Virus record (IMG/VR): IMGVR_UViG_3300001460_005661
Span: 15,384 to 61,366 of that record
Reading direction: 5' to 3' (one strand)
Length of the DNA stretch: 45,983 nt
Source of the DNA: a virus
Shown here: positions 8,640 through 15,881 of the stretch, piece by piece
How positions within the stretch are numbered: position 1 is the stretch's first letter
How the letters are laid out: each line of letters starts with the position of its first letter
The notes under the pieces: generated by a model
Seen by the model: the letters and a program-made list of their open reading frames with translations, nothing else
The model's database searches: none
What the model was told of the DNA's origin: nothing
Translations under genes and position numbers: made by a program

Positions 8640-8823
8640 TGATGTAAAAAAACGCATGGAAGAATTGTGTGAACCTATTGATAGACAGATACTAATGTGC
8701 GATAATAAAAATGATATATTAATGCTTGGTTGTGCAATGCTAGAAAAAGTAAAAACAATTTTAGATTCGCAAATTGGAAAAGAAGGTAGGCAAATAATTA
8801 TAAAGGAAGCAAATGAAAGATAG
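8629..8823 (+). CDS. Small hypothetical protein, TTG start
   Basis: 64 residues. I start it at TTG 8629 because AAGGAG sits at 8616-8621, seven bases upstream; an in-frame ATG at 8578 has no site and lies deep in the exonuclease gene. The start overlaps the exonuclease stop by 11 bases. The protein is helical and charged (KKRMEELCEPIDRQILM...MLGCAMLEKVKTILDSQIG) with three Cys and no known motif. It overlaps the next MazG-like gene by 11 bases, so the three genes form one coupled unit. Confidence 0.55.
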   Translation: MSNDDVKKRMEELCEPIDRQILMCDNKNDILMLGCAMLEKVKTILDSQIGKEGRQIIIKEANER

Positions 8824-9094
8824 TCCTATTAACAAACATCAGCAACTTATGATTATTACAGCCGAAGAATGTGGAGAACTTACACAACGTTGTAGTAAAA
8901 TGATAAGGAAATATAATACATTTGAAGAAATTGATGAAGAGCAACGTATTAAGTTTGTGGAAGAAGTTGGTGATGTGTTTTGCATGATAGAACTAATTGT
9001 AGGACACGGACTAACTGATTGGAAAGAAATTCACGATCGTTGCGATGTGAAAAAAAATAAACTAAAAATTTGGAGTGATCTAATTGATGGCTAA
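8813..9094 (+). CDS. Second, short MazG-like nucleotide pyrophosphohydrolase
   Basis: 93 residues, all helical. EECGELTQRCSK (about residues 18-29) is the EExxE metal-binding helix and FVEEVGDVFCMIELI supplies the second acidic helix (ExxD), the pair that defines dimeric MazG-like/dUTPase-fold phosphohydrolases. The likely reaction is NTP or dNTP hydrolysis to the monophosphate. The start has AAGGA eight bases upstream. It is distinct in sequence from the MazG-like protein at 6997, so this phage carries two. Confidence 0.65.
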   Translation: MKDSPINKHQQLMIITAEECGELTQRCSKMIRKYNTFEEIDEEQRIKFVEEVGDVFCMIELIVGHGLTDWKEIHDRCDVKKNKLKIWSDLIDG

Positions 9095-9491
9095 ATTTAT
9101 GCGTGATGATTTAATGGTGCAACAACAAGTTGATAATACTTGGCAACATTTTGTTGGTGTAATTTGCTTAAATTGTACAGGAAGGAAACAAGTAAAAAAA
9201 GTATTACCTGTGTTATTCAGTGTTGCTCCTACGCCTGTACATTTTTTAAATACACCAGAAAAAACTGTAAAATGTATTATTGAAAGTTTAGGTATGGTTA
9301 ATATTAGATATAATCGTTTGCTACAAATGAGTAATGATTACTTGACATGGGACGGAGAAGATGCTACAATGCTATATGGCGTCGGTAAATACGGAAGTGA
9401 TAGTTATAGGTTGTTTTATAAAAACGAAATACCCAGTAACATTGGTGATCATGAATTAAATCGTTATGTTGAGGAAGAATTAAATGTATAA
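9087..9491 (+). CDS. Minimal MBD4-like HhH-GPD DNA glycosylase
   Basis: 134 residues from ATG 9087. The whole protein aligns by eye with the C-terminal glycosylase domain of MBD4: NTWQHFVGVICLNCTG with its PWKLLIATIFLNRTSG; LYGVGKYGSDSYRLF (96-110) with LHGIGKYGNDSYRIF, the helix-hairpin-helix; and GDHELNRY with PEDHKLNKY, placing the catalytic aspartate at Asp121. There is no Fe-S cluster cysteine set, as in MBD4. MBD4 removes T, U or 5-hydroxymethyl-U opposite G. The start overlaps the MazG-like stop by eight bases. Substrate in the phage is unknown; fold and catalytic residue are well supported. Confidence 0.75.
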   Translation: MAKFMRDDLMVQQQVDNTWQHFVGVICLNCTGRKQVKKVLPVLFSVAPTPVHFLNTPEKTVKCIIESLGMVNIRYNRLLQMSNDYLTWDGEDATMLYGVGKYGSDSYRLFYKNEIPSNIGDHELNRYVEEELNV

Positions 9492-9999
9492 AGTTACAGC
9501 CTATTTTAAAGATTACAAAATATCAAAAATGTTTTATAGTATCTATGATGCTATAGATTTTAAGGAAAATGCTGACGCACACTATCCTAAAAAAGTAGAA
9601 CTTAACAAAGGAGTTTTTTCGATGAGAGAATGGATTTATGATGCTTGGGGGCTTATTATGGATGATAGGCGAAATCCTTTAAAGAACATACCTGACTTAA
9701 TGGTACGTCACTTAATTATGCAAGTACTAGCATGGATGTGGTGCATTGCTTTTGCAATTATTGTAGGTAGCTATACTGTTTTTGCAATAAGTGCTATTGC
9801 ACACGTTGCATTAATAGCCGCAGTAGTTGTTACAGTTGGCACCTTTAAAGTAGCGGAACACAGACCTGAAGCTTTTGAATTTGTAAAAGGTTACCATAGT
9901 TATGGTAGAGGTAGAGGGTCTACAATTTTTAGAGATAAAGAAGGAAAAGCTCACAAGGTTCCATTAGATAAAGGAGATCCAGGCGGCGAGCATGAGTGA
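9484..9999 (+). CDS. Membrane protein of unknown function, possible internal start at 9622
   Basis: 171 residues. GAGGAAG upstream supports the ATG at 9484; a second in-frame ATG at 9622 has AAAGGAG at 9607-9613 and would give a 125-residue form. The first 45 residues form a small soluble segment (MYKVTAYFKDYKISKMFYS). The rest has MREWIYDAWGLIMDDRRNP, two transmembrane helices (about 76-97 and 100-122) and a Gly/Arg-rich polar tail. The second part alone resembles conserved hypothetical proteins of marine T4-like phages, so the gene may be a fusion or make two products. Confidence 0.6.
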   Translation: MYKVTAYFKDYKISKMFYSIYDAIDFKENADAHYPKKVELNKGVFSMREWIYDAWGLIMDDRRNPLKNIPDLMVRHLIMQVLAWMWCIAFAIIVGSYTVFAISAIAHVALIAAVVVTVGTFKVAEHRPEAFEFVKGYHSYGRGRGSTIFRDKEGKAHKVPLDKGDPGGEHE

Positions 10000-10198
10000 T
10001 ATAAAAAAAGTTGCAGAAGAACAAGCAACTGAAGCATATGGGCTATTTGTAAAATTTATAAAATATTTCACATATGTTGTCATAGTTGGCCTAGTGTTTG
10101 TAGCAAGTTGTAATTTTGGTGTGGATGGTACAGGTGGTAAATATGATCCAAGTCAGGATTTAAAAGACGAGTATCGTAGTAACATGGGATTAGATTAA
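9992..10198 (+). CDS. Small single-pass membrane protein
   Basis: 68 residues with one transmembrane helix (about 26-42) preceded by a short charged N-terminus and followed by a polar tail. The pattern ATEAYGLFVKFIKYFTYVVI vaguely recalls the short aa3-type cytochrome oxidase subunit IV of alphaproteobacteria (one helix after a TYxxFxKxxK segment), but the match is too short to name it. It overlaps the upstream membrane protein gene by eight bases and the clamp loader start by one base. Function unknown. Confidence 0.5.
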   Translation: MSDIKKVAEEQATEAYGLFVKFIKYFTYVVIVGLVFVASCNFGVDGTGGKYDPSQDLKDEYRSNMGLD

Positions 10199-11112
10199 TG
10201 AAAGATTTATGGGTAGAAAAATATCGACCAAGTACAGTTGATGGTTATGTTTTTAGGGATGACGCACAACGGAATCAAGTTAAAACTTGGATTAAAGATA
10301 AGTCTATTCCGCATTTGCTGTTTAGTGGTAATGCAGGAATAGGCAAAACTACACTTGCAAAGTTACTATTCAACGAGTTAGATCTAAACGATCTTGATGT
10401 TTTAGAAATAAATGCAAGCCGAACAAATTCAGTAGATGATGTACGTGATAAAATAGTTGCATTTGTACAAATGATTCCATTTGGTGACTTTAAAGTTGTG
10501 TTATTAGATGAGGCTGATTATCTAAGTCCAAATGCACAGGCGGCACTACGTGGTGTTATGGAAGAATACCATACAACGAGTAGATTTGTTTTGACTTGTA
10601 ACTATCCTAATAGGATTATCCCAGCAATACACAGTAGATGCCAAGGCTTTCATATTGCAAAAATAGACCAAACAGAGTTTACTGCAAGAGTAGCAGAGAT
10701 ATTAATTACAGAAGGTGTCACGCCAGATTTAGATACACTTGATACGTATGTAAAAGCTACATATCCAGACTTGCGAAAGTGTATTAATACAGTACAAATG
10801 AATGTGCAAGATAATAATTTACTAAAACCAAATGAAGGCGATACAGGTGAAAGCGACTGGAAACTTGAAATGGTTGAACTATTTAAAGCAGGCAAAATAG
10901 AACAAGCAAGAAAACTTCTTTGTGGAACAATTAGGGCAGAGGAAATGGAAGAAGTTTACAGATGGATGTATGATAATATAGAAATATTCGGAGATAATGA
11001 TAACCAAGATAAAGCAGTTTTAATAATTAAACAAGGCTTGGTTGATCATACATTAGTTGTAGACCCAGAAATAAACTTAGCCGCTACGTTGATACGGCTA
11101 GGTAATTTATGA
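10198..11112 (+). CDS. 44: Clamp loader large subunit ATPase (T4 gp44-like)
   Basis: 304 residues (T4 gp44 has 319). [12 protein letters not shown] opens the AAA+ domain as in RFC and gp44; Walker [10 protein letters not shown] at 44-52, Walker B VVLLDEAD at 100-107, and the SRC motif with the trans-acting arginine at 146-148. The C-terminal half is the helical collar region. It opens and loads the gp45 clamp (encoded at 36071) onto primer-template using ATP. T4 places 44, 62 and 45 together; here ferredoxin follows, no gp62-like gene is evident in the window, and the clamp gene is 25 kb away. Confidence 0.9.
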   Translation: MKDLWVEKYRPSTVDGYVFRDDAQRNQVKTWIKDKSIPHLLFSGNAGIGKTTLAKLLFNELDLNDLDVLEINASRTNSVDDVRDKIVAFVQMIPFGDFKVVLLDEADYLSPNAQAALRGVMEEYHTTSRFVLTCNYPNRIIPAIHSRCQGFHIAKIDQTEFTARVAEILITEGVTPDLDTLDTYVKATYPDLRKCINTVQMNVQDNNLLKPNEGDTGESDWKLEMVELFKAGKIEQARKLLCGTIRAEEMEEVYRWMYDNIEIFGDNDNQDKAVLIIKQGLVDHTLVVDPEINLAATLIRLGNL

Positions 11113-11450
11113 CATACATAGTAAATGATGCTTGTATACGTTGTAAACATATGGATTGCGTAGAAGTTTGTCCTGTTGACTGTTTTTACGAAGGCGAGAA
11201 TATGCTGGTAATAAATCCACAAGAATGTATTGACTGTGGAGTTTGTGAACCAGAATGTCCTGCTGATGCAATTTTACCAGACACTGCACCTGGTGCATCT
11301 GAGTGGGTTGACTTTAATCAAAAATGGTCTGATATTTGGCCAAATATAACAGAAATGCGTTCCGAAGATGTACCAGAAGATGCAGAAGAATGGCACGGAG
11401 TAGAAAATAAAATGGAACATTTTTCAGAGGAGCCAGGTAAGGGTGACTAG
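11109..11450 (+). CDS. fdxA: FdxA-type 7Fe ferredoxin
   Basis: 113 residues, matching bacterial FdxA (about 107-112). Cysteines at 9, 12, 17, 21, 25, 40, 43, 46 and 50 give the 3Fe-4S plus 4Fe-4S arrangement, with [19 protein letters not shown] and [16 protein letters not shown] nearly identical to alphaproteobacterial FdxA, and a family-like tail including WPNIT. It transfers single electrons at low potential. It overlaps the clamp loader by four bases (ATGA). Possible phage partners are the heme oxygenase at 43911 or a radical-SAM enzyme outside the window; the pairing is inference. Confidence 0.9.
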   Translation: MTYIVNDACIRCKHMDCVEVCPVDCFYEGENMLVINPQECIDCGVCEPECPADAILPDTAPGASEWVDFNQKWSDIWPNITEMRSEDVPEDAEEWHGVENKMEHFSEEPGKGD

Positions 11451-11625
11451 TAACAAAAAACTGATAAATGATATTGTACGCATAAGTGTACTTGAAGAAG
11501 AACTTGAATACTATAAAACTTTAATACAAGAACATGATACAGGACACATACATACTACAATAAGTTTTATAAAAGAAAGACTTAATATACTTAAAGGAGG
11601 AGAAAAACAATGGCCGTTCGTTTAA
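11443..11625 (+). CDS. Small conserved phage protein, GTG start
   Basis: 60 residues beginning at GTG 11443, overlapping the ferredoxin stop by eight bases. It is helical: [18 protein letters not shown] followed by [17 protein letters not shown] recognise the [10 protein letters not shown] pattern as recurring in marine T4-like phage small proteins, but no function is known. The gene ends inside the start region of thyX (16-base overlap), placing it in the gp44-fdxA-thyX unit. Confidence 0.55.
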   Translation: MTSNKKLINDIVRISVLEEELEYYKTLIQEHDTGHIHTTISFIKERLNILKGGEKQWPFV

Positions 11626-12287
11626 TTAGTTATACTAAAGCCACAGAAGAGTTTGAAGCAGAAGGCTTGACTAATTTACAAGAGTTAATTGCGTTTTGTG
11701 CTAAAGTAAGTAATCCTGCCGCACAAATTAATACAGAAACTAGCGAAAAACTTATTAAATATTTGATCAAACATCAACATTGGTCACCGCTTGAAATGGT
11801 TAATGCAGTATTAGAAATTGACACTACACGTGATATTGCCCATCAAATTGTAAGACATAGAAGTTTTGCATTTCAAGAGTTTAGCCAGCGTTATGCTAAT
11901 CCAAAAGATATGGAAGAAGTATTTGTTACCAGCGAAGCACGTTTACAAGATACAAAAAATAGACAAAATAGTATTGAACTTGATTTAGGCGAAGAAGGTA
12001 TGTCTGAGCTTATGATTAAATGGGAAGAATTACAACAAGATGTATGTTATACTGCTGGAAAAGCATATGATTGGGCTATTGAAAATGGTATTGCTAAAGA
12101 AGTAGCACGTAAAGTATTACCAGAAGGACTTACTAAAACAAGACTATACATGAATGGTACAATACGCAGTTGGGTACATTATATCGCATTACGGAGTGCT
12201 AACGGAACACAAAAAGAACATATGGAGATTGCAAAGGCTTGTGCAGAAGTTATAGCAAAAATATTTCCCCTAGTAGATAATATTTGA
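11610..12287 (+). CDS. thyX: Flavin-dependent thymidylate synthase ThyX
   Basis: 225 residues. The ThyX signature RHR-x7-S is intact at Arg82-His83-Arg84...Ser92, followed by QRY, and the C-terminal region has LPEGLTKTRLYMNGTIRSW and HMEIAKACAEVI, which form the dUMP/FAD site. It makes dTMP from dUMP using methylene-tetrahydrofolate, NADPH and FAD, supplying thymidine for phage DNA. The start has a strong AAAGGAGGAG upstream. It overlaps the small GTG gene at its 5' end and the next small gene by one base. Confidence 0.95.
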   Translation: MAVRLISYTKATEEFEAEGLTNLQELIAFCAKVSNPAAQINTETSEKLIKYLIKHQHWSPLEMVNAVLEIDTTRDIAHQIVRHRSFAFQEFSQRYANPKDMEEVFVTSEARLQDTKNRQNSIELDLGEEGMSELMIKWEELQQDVCYTAGKAYDWAIENGIAKEVARKVLPEGLTKTRLYMNGTIRSWVHYIALRSANGTQKEHMEIAKACAEVIAKIFPLVDNI

Positions 12288-12505
12288 TGGGAGCCAACTG
12301 GCAAAAAGATGATCCTCAACATTCTTATGAGGAGAAGTTTGCTTGGTGGCCTGTACGTAGTAGCAGTAGAAAGTTAATATGGTTAAGCAAATATAACGTT
12401 CGTTATACTTACTACGATCATAATGGTAAACCGCCTCTAAAAGGTCCTTATTGGGGATACGTGTATACGAAACACGAATTTTTATTAGCACAGTTGAAAG
12501 GTTAA
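12287..12505 (+). CDS. Small conserved protein, tandem paralogue 1
   Basis: 72 residues from ATG 12287, overlapping the thyX stop (TGATG). The core EEKFAWWPVRSSSRKLIWL then KYNVRYTYYD matches the core of the next gene (KYAWKPVITESKKIVWLRKY), so the two are tandem paralogues. Trp/Tyr-rich, no known domain. Small proteins with KFAWxPxRxxxGKxIWL occur in other marine T4-like phages; function unknown. Confidence 0.6.
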   Translation: MGANWQKDDPQHSYEEKFAWWPVRSSSRKLIWLSKYNVRYTYYDHNGKPPLKGPYWGYVYTKHEFLLAQLKG

Positions 12506-12517
12506 AATGGACAATAT

Positions 12518-12739
12518 TTGAAACATATAAGTGCAATAATTGGTAAAATATCTTCTAATAAGGAATGGCAAATAAAATATGCATGGAAACCTGTAATAAC
12601 AGAATCCAAAAAAATTGTTTGGTTACGAAAATACTATATGTGCTACTTGACTTACGACTGGCCACCTGGTAAGATTCAGTCCGATACTATCACATATCAT
12701 ACCTATAATGAAGGGTTAGTCGCTATGCTTGATGCATAG
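12518..12739 (+). CDS. Small conserved protein, tandem paralogue 2, probable TTG start
   Basis: 73 residues if started at TTG 12518; there is no in-frame ATG close by and the ribosome-binding site is weak, so the start is uncertain. Its core parallels the preceding gene (K[FY]AW.PV....KK..WL.KY), followed by a divergent C-terminus. Its stop is seven bases from the phoH stop on the other strand, with no obvious terminator between the convergent genes. Confidence 0.5.
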   Translation: MKHISAIIGKISSNKEWQIKYAWKPVITESKKIVWLRKYYMCYLTYDWPPGKIQSDTITYHTYNEGLVAMLDA

Positions 12740-12746
12740 CAACCAT

Positions 12747-13469
12747 TTAAACTAAGTCTCCATAAATTTCTAAAACCTCTTTCACTGCTTCGTGGCGTTC
12801 GATATCTTCTTTTTTAAAAGTACAAACATCAATATGCTTTGTGTCTTTCCGTTTTATTTGATTAACAAAATCGATAAGTCCATTATCGCTAAGTCTATCA
12901 GCTTGAGCTAGATCACCTGTTACAGCCATTTTAGAATATGTTCCTATACGTGTTAATAACATTTTCATTTGATTGGGCGTAGCATTTTGCATTTCATCTG
13001 CAATAATAAATGAATTTTTAAAAGTACGTCCTCTCATGTATGCTAACGGTGATATTTCAATTACTCCTTCCCTAATCATAGTCTCAATTTCACCCGAATA
13101 AAAATATTCACGTAAAACATCAAATATTGGTCTAGTCCACGGTGCCATTTTTTGCTCTAAAGTTCCTGGTAGAAATCCAAGATCTTCGTCAGCACTTACG
13201 GCCGGACGTGTAACAATAATTTTACTAACATTATTTTCTAAAAAATTCTTTACCGCCGCCTGACAGGCTAATAAAGTTTTTCCTGTACCAGCAGGTCCTA
13301 TACCAAAAACAATACTTTTAGATTCGTTTAGTAATGATAGTGTATAAGACTCTTGGTTGCGGTTTCTAGGTATAATCTCAATATTCTTATTCTTTTTTGG
13401 AAGTAGATAATTGTTAAATTTTACAACATTGTTGCTTGCTTGCCTTTTGGCTCTAGCTTTTGCACCCAT
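12747..13469 (-). CDS. phoH: PhoH-like P-loop ATPase
   Basis: 240 residues from the ATG at 13469, chosen because GGAG lies seven bases upstream; the open frame extends further but the extension has no family similarity. Walker A GPAGTGKT at 58-65, then TRPAVSADEDLGFLPG, the Walker B region FIIADEMQNATP and TRIGTYSKMAVTGD, all diagnostic of PhoH. In marine phages phoH is widespread; it is a Pho-regulon gene in E. coli, and relatives have RNA helicase or RNase activity. It is the only minus-strand gene here. Its leader holds a strong hairpin (13496-13526). Confidence 0.9.
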   Translation of the reverse strand: MGAKARAKRQASNNVVKFNNYLLPKKNKNIEIIPRNRNQESYTLSLLNESKSIVFGIGPAGTGKTLLACQAAVKNFLENNVSKIIVTRPAVSADEDLGFLPGTLEQKMAPWTRPIFDVLREYFYSGEIETMIREGVIEISPLAYMRGRTFKNSFIIADEMQNATPNQMKMLLTRIGTYSKMAVTGDLAQADRLSDNGLIDFVNQIKRKDTKHIDVCTFKKEDIERHEAVKEVLEIYGDLV

Positions 13470-13495
13470 TAAGTGTCTCCTTATTATGGAATTAC

Positions 13496-13526
13496 GCAGG
13501 TGGTAACCTAAGCAGGTTCTACCCGC
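13496..13526 (-). promoter_or_regulatory. Hairpin in the phoH leader
   Basis: A GC-rich hairpin in an AT-rich spacer: arm 13496-13509 pairs with 13514-13526 through about 12 Watson-Crick pairs, with one mismatch (A498/C524), one G-T pair and one bulge, closing on a four-base loop. In the phoH mRNA it lies 26 bases before the start codon. It is not followed by a T run, so it is not an ordinary terminator. It could be a cis-regulatory or mRNA-stabilising element. Confidence 0.6.
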
Positions 13527-13530
13527 AAAT

Positions 13531-13538
13531 GTATTTAC
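13531..13538 (-). promoter_or_regulatory. Possible late-type box for phoH (GTAAATAC)
   Basis: On the minus strand GTAAATAC lies just upstream of the leader hairpin and about 60 bases before the phoH ATG. It deviates at the first bases from the ATAAATA boxes elsewhere. Confidence 0.35.
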
Positions 13539-13599
13539 TTTAATGAATAAATCATTAACTACGCATTTTGGAAACTGCAATGTAAAAAATTTGATATAG

Positions 13600-13606
13600 A
13601 TAAATA
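13600..13606 (+). promoter_or_regulatory. T4-type late promoter box (ATAAATA)
   Basis: ATAAATA lies 20 bases before the ATG at 13627, followed by the ribosome-binding sequence GCGAGGA. Spacing matches the boxes at 4779 and 6189. Confidence 0.55.
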
Positions 13607-13626
13607 TACTAAAGCGAGGAATAACT

Positions 13627-14142
13627 ATGGCTATTTTAGATACTTTAGACGTTATCAAAACTCTACAAAATGTACACGAAAACGATAAAGCTTTTCATAT
13701 TCTAAAGGATTTTGAAAGAGTTGTAGATAATCTTGGGTTGTATGTTTTTGATAATTGGGAAAATGGAGAATTAGTTCAAGGACCTGTTATTAAAAGACAT
13801 TGGGTTAAATGTTCTTTTATGTGGCCACGTACACGAATGCCAGATCCGGCAGGTGGAAAAATTTTAACTGACTATGACTGCAAAGTAGGATATGAAAAAA
13901 GTTTTGTAATGAAAGCTAGACAAATTAGAAAACCATCTGATATTCGTCCGGGTACTAAAAAAGGAAGACTAGATAAATTACCAGTATGGTTAGTACATAT
14001 AGCTATTCCTAAATCATTAATGTTAGATATCTATAGCGGTGATAAAAATGCATATTCAAAAGAAGAAGTAGAGCCTAATGCACCGCCAACTGTTGCACCA
14101 ATGCCGGCCGCAGATGCACCAATAGAGGAGCCAGTGGTATAA
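13627..14142 (+). CDS. Conserved protein of marine T4-like phages, unknown function
   Basis: 171 residues. The N-terminus is helical (LDVIKTLQNVHENDKAFHIL), the middle contains HWVKCSFMWPRTRMPDPAG then a DYDCKVGYEKSFVMKARQIR segment, and the C-terminal 35 residues are Pro/Ala/Glu-rich and probably disordered. I recognise the WPR..MPDPAGGK pattern from other T4-like marine phage genomes but know no function. It is preceded by a late-type box and overlaps the next gene by one base, so it is probably a late virion or assembly gene. Confidence 0.6.
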   Translation: MAILDTLDVIKTLQNVHENDKAFHILKDFERVVDNLGLYVFDNWENGELVQGPVIKRHWVKCSFMWPRTRMPDPAGGKILTDYDCKVGYEKSFVMKARQIRKPSDIRPGTKKGRLDKLPVWLVHIAIPKSLMLDIYSGDKNAYSKEEVEPNAPPTVAPMPAADAPIEEPVV

Positions 14143-14852
14143 TGGGGTTACAACAAGGTGATTTGATGGATTTAGTTTTACCTGTATTTGAAGTTGATAG
14201 CTTCAAAAGTAAAATGGGTGACGACGAAGATATTGTAGTTGTTAGTTTTAGTTTAAAAGAACAAAATGCGGCAAATGATTTAGTAGACTTTATAGAAAAG
14301 TCATATAACTTTGTTCTAGATGCAGATAGTACAGTAAGTGAATTAGATCAAGGTTCATATAAAGTTTTTGTTGAAATAGAAAGAAACAGAAAAATTAATA
14401 ATAACATAATGGAAATGTTATATGGTATTGGTAAATTATCCAAAATGGAAAGTTTTAAGTTTAGGTACCATAAAGATTTTACAAGTCGCGAAGCAAATAT
14501 TGATAACTTACAAGAAATGGTTCCAATTGATGCTAATACATATGTGTTAACACGAAATCCAATAACAGAAAATGCAGAAACCTTTTTTGCAAAAACTCCG
14601 TTTGAAAATATTGAATTTGTTAACGAAACAATTTTTATTAAAAAACCATTTGCTGATATTTTACACATGGAAGTAATAGATTTTGATAAAAACGATAAAA
14701 TAATGGAAAGTACCAAAGAAACATTTGATGTTAATGCTTTTCCAGAAATTTTATTTCTAACAAAATATCTTGGTGAGTATAATATAAACAAGTATGGTGA
14801 TAAACTATTGCTAGAAAGCAATGGTTATACATTAGTCGCCAAAAGAACATAA
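14142..14852 (+). CDS. Conserved phage protein, probable late function
   Basis: 236 residues, start coupled to the previous stop (TAATG). The sequence alternates strands and helices: a ferredoxin-like N-terminal stretch (VVVSFSLKEQNAANDLVDFI), a central RNRKINNNIMEMLYGIGKL helix, and a beta-rich C-terminal half ending with LLLESNGYTLVAKRT. No catalytic motif is seen. The strict pairing with the upstream gene under one late-type box suggests the two proteins act together. Confidence 0.55.
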   Translation: MGLQQGDLMDLVLPVFEVDSFKSKMGDDEDIVVVSFSLKEQNAANDLVDFIEKSYNFVLDADSTVSELDQGSYKVFVEIERNRKINNNIMEMLYGIGKLSKMESFKFRYHKDFTSREANIDNLQEMVPIDANTYVLTRNPITENAETFFAKTPFENIEFVNETIFIKKPFADILHMEVIDFDKNDKIMESTKETFDVNAFPEILFLTKYLGEYNINKYGDKLLLESNGYTLVAKRT

Positions 14853-14870
14853 AGATACTCTAACAAATCA

Positions 14871-14877
14871 ATAAATA
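14871..14877 (+). promoter_or_regulatory. T4-type late promoter box (ATAAATA) with very short leader
   Basis: ATAAATA ends eight bases before the ATG at 14886. If initiation occurs about seven bases downstream, as at T4 late promoters, the transcript would start almost at the start codon. The box also serves the lysis genes that follow. Confidence 0.5.
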
Positions 14878-14885
14878 GCTATACA

Positions 14886-15035
14886 ATGCAAACCTATTGC
14901 CAAAATTGCGGACATCAATCCCATTGCGGAATTCCTGCAAATCGTGAAGAAAAAGATTACGATGGTAGGATTTATATAATAAAAATTTGTGGCTGTTGTC
15001 GCTGTGATAATTGCAAGGAGAAAGAAAATGGGTAA
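14886..15035 (+). CDS. Cysteine-rich zinc-ribbon-like microprotein
   Basis: 49 residues. Cysteines at 5, 8 and 14 (CQNCGHQSHC) and at 35, 37, 38, 40 and 43 (CGCCRCDNC) with two His form two knuckles separated by a charged spacer, suggesting one or two bound zinc ions. No ribosome-binding site is visible and the late-type box is only eight bases upstream, so translation may be leaderless. Its 3' end supplies AAGGAG for the endolysin start and overlaps it by eight bases. Function unknown. Confidence 0.55.
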   Translation: MQTYCQNCGHQSHCGIPANREEKDYDGRIYIIKICGCCRCDNCKEKENG

Positions 15036-15876
15036 AGAACACTTTAAATTTGAGTTTGAAGAATGGATGGCTGAAGAGCTTATCCATAGAGAGGACTGGA
15101 AAGATTGGTACAATGCAATGTGCGAAATACTACCATTATGGGGAGTAGATACTGTGGAAAGAGTAGCAGGATTTATTGCACAATGTGGACACGAAAGTGG
15201 TGGATTTAGAGTTTTAAGTGAAAATTTAAATTATAGTGCTAAAGCACTTAATACTATATTTCCAAAGTACTTTAGAAGAGCTGGTAGAGATGCTAACCCG
15301 TATCACCGTAAACCAGAAATGATTGCCAATGTAATTTATGCAAGTCGAATGGATAATGGCGATACTGCCTCTGGCGATGGTTGGCGTTTTAGGGGTGGTG
15401 GAATACTTCAACTCACAGGAAGATACAACTACACAGAATTCGCAAAAGCAGTAGAAATGTCACCAGAAGAAGCAGTTGATTATGTACGTACAAAAAAAGG
15501 TGCTCTTGACTCAGCTTGTTGGTTTTGGGATACAAATAATATAAACAAATATTGTGATAATCAAGATATAGTTGGTATGACAAAACGTATTAATGGTGGC
15601 ACAATTGGTCTAGATGATCGTAAAAAACATTACATTCATGCTTTAGATGTATTTGGTGGTGATTTTGAAGAACCAGAAACTGATTACAACCAAACTATAA
15701 GACAAGGTTCTAGAGGTCCTCTTGTAGCAGAAGTACAAGAAAAACTTGATATTTCACCTGCTGATGGTATATTTGGTCCAGGAACTGCTAAAATTGTAAA
15801 ACATTGGCAAAGTTCAAACGGACTAACAGCAGACGGAATAGTTGGTCCTAAAACTTTGGGAAAGTTATTAGGGTAG
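15028..15876 (+). CDS. Endolysin: GH19 chitinase/lysozyme-like domain plus peptidoglycan-binding domain
   Basis: 282 residues from ATG 15028 (AAGGAG at 15015-15020). The catalytic domain has AGFIAQCGHESGGF with the general acid Glu56, then WRFRGGGILQLTGRYNY and TKRINGG, the core GH19 motifs seen in many endolysins. From about residue 215 a PG_binding_1 domain follows (LRQGSRGPLVAEVQEKL-like repeat, DGIFGPGTAKIVKHWQ, DGIVGPKTLGKLL). There is no signal peptide, so release needs a holin. It opens the lysis cassette. Confidence 0.9.
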   Translation: MGKEHFKFEFEEWMAEELIHREDWKDWYNAMCEILPLWGVDTVERVAGFIAQCGHESGGFRVLSENLNYSAKALNTIFPKYFRRAGRDANPYHRKPEMIANVIYASRMDNGDTASGDGWRFRGGGILQLTGRYNYTEFAKAVEMSPEEAVDYVRTKKGALDSACWFWDTNNINKYCDNQDIVGMTKRINGGTIGLDDRKKHYIHALDVFGGDFEEPETDYNQTIRQGSRGPLVAEVQEKLDISPADGIFGPGTAKIVKHWQSSNGLTADGIVGPKTLGKLLG

Positions 15877-15881
15877 GAGGA

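Noticed and set aside
9992-10198. Cytochrome oxidase subunit IV
   Set aside because: Only a loose helix pattern matches and no other oxidase gene is nearby, so it is left as a small membrane protein.
12740-12746. Bidirectional terminator between the convergent genes
   Set aside because: Only seven bases separate the two stop codons and no stem with a T run is visible there.
13496-13526. tRNA T-arm-like GGTTCTACCC
   Set aside because: There is no acceptor stem, anticodon arm or CCA context around it; it is better described as an isolated hairpin.
13470-13658. N-terminal extension of PhoH to 13658
   Set aside because: The extra 63 residues resemble noncoding translation, cross the divergent promoter region and lack family similarity; GGAG supports 13469.
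14348-14821. Long antisense open frame
   Set aside because: It is the complement of a well-supported plus-strand gene and has a low-complexity, hydrophobic reading typical of antisense AT-rich DNA, with no ribosome-binding site. The same applies to antisense frames at 32376-32903, 12955-13266-like stretches, 19082-19513 and others.
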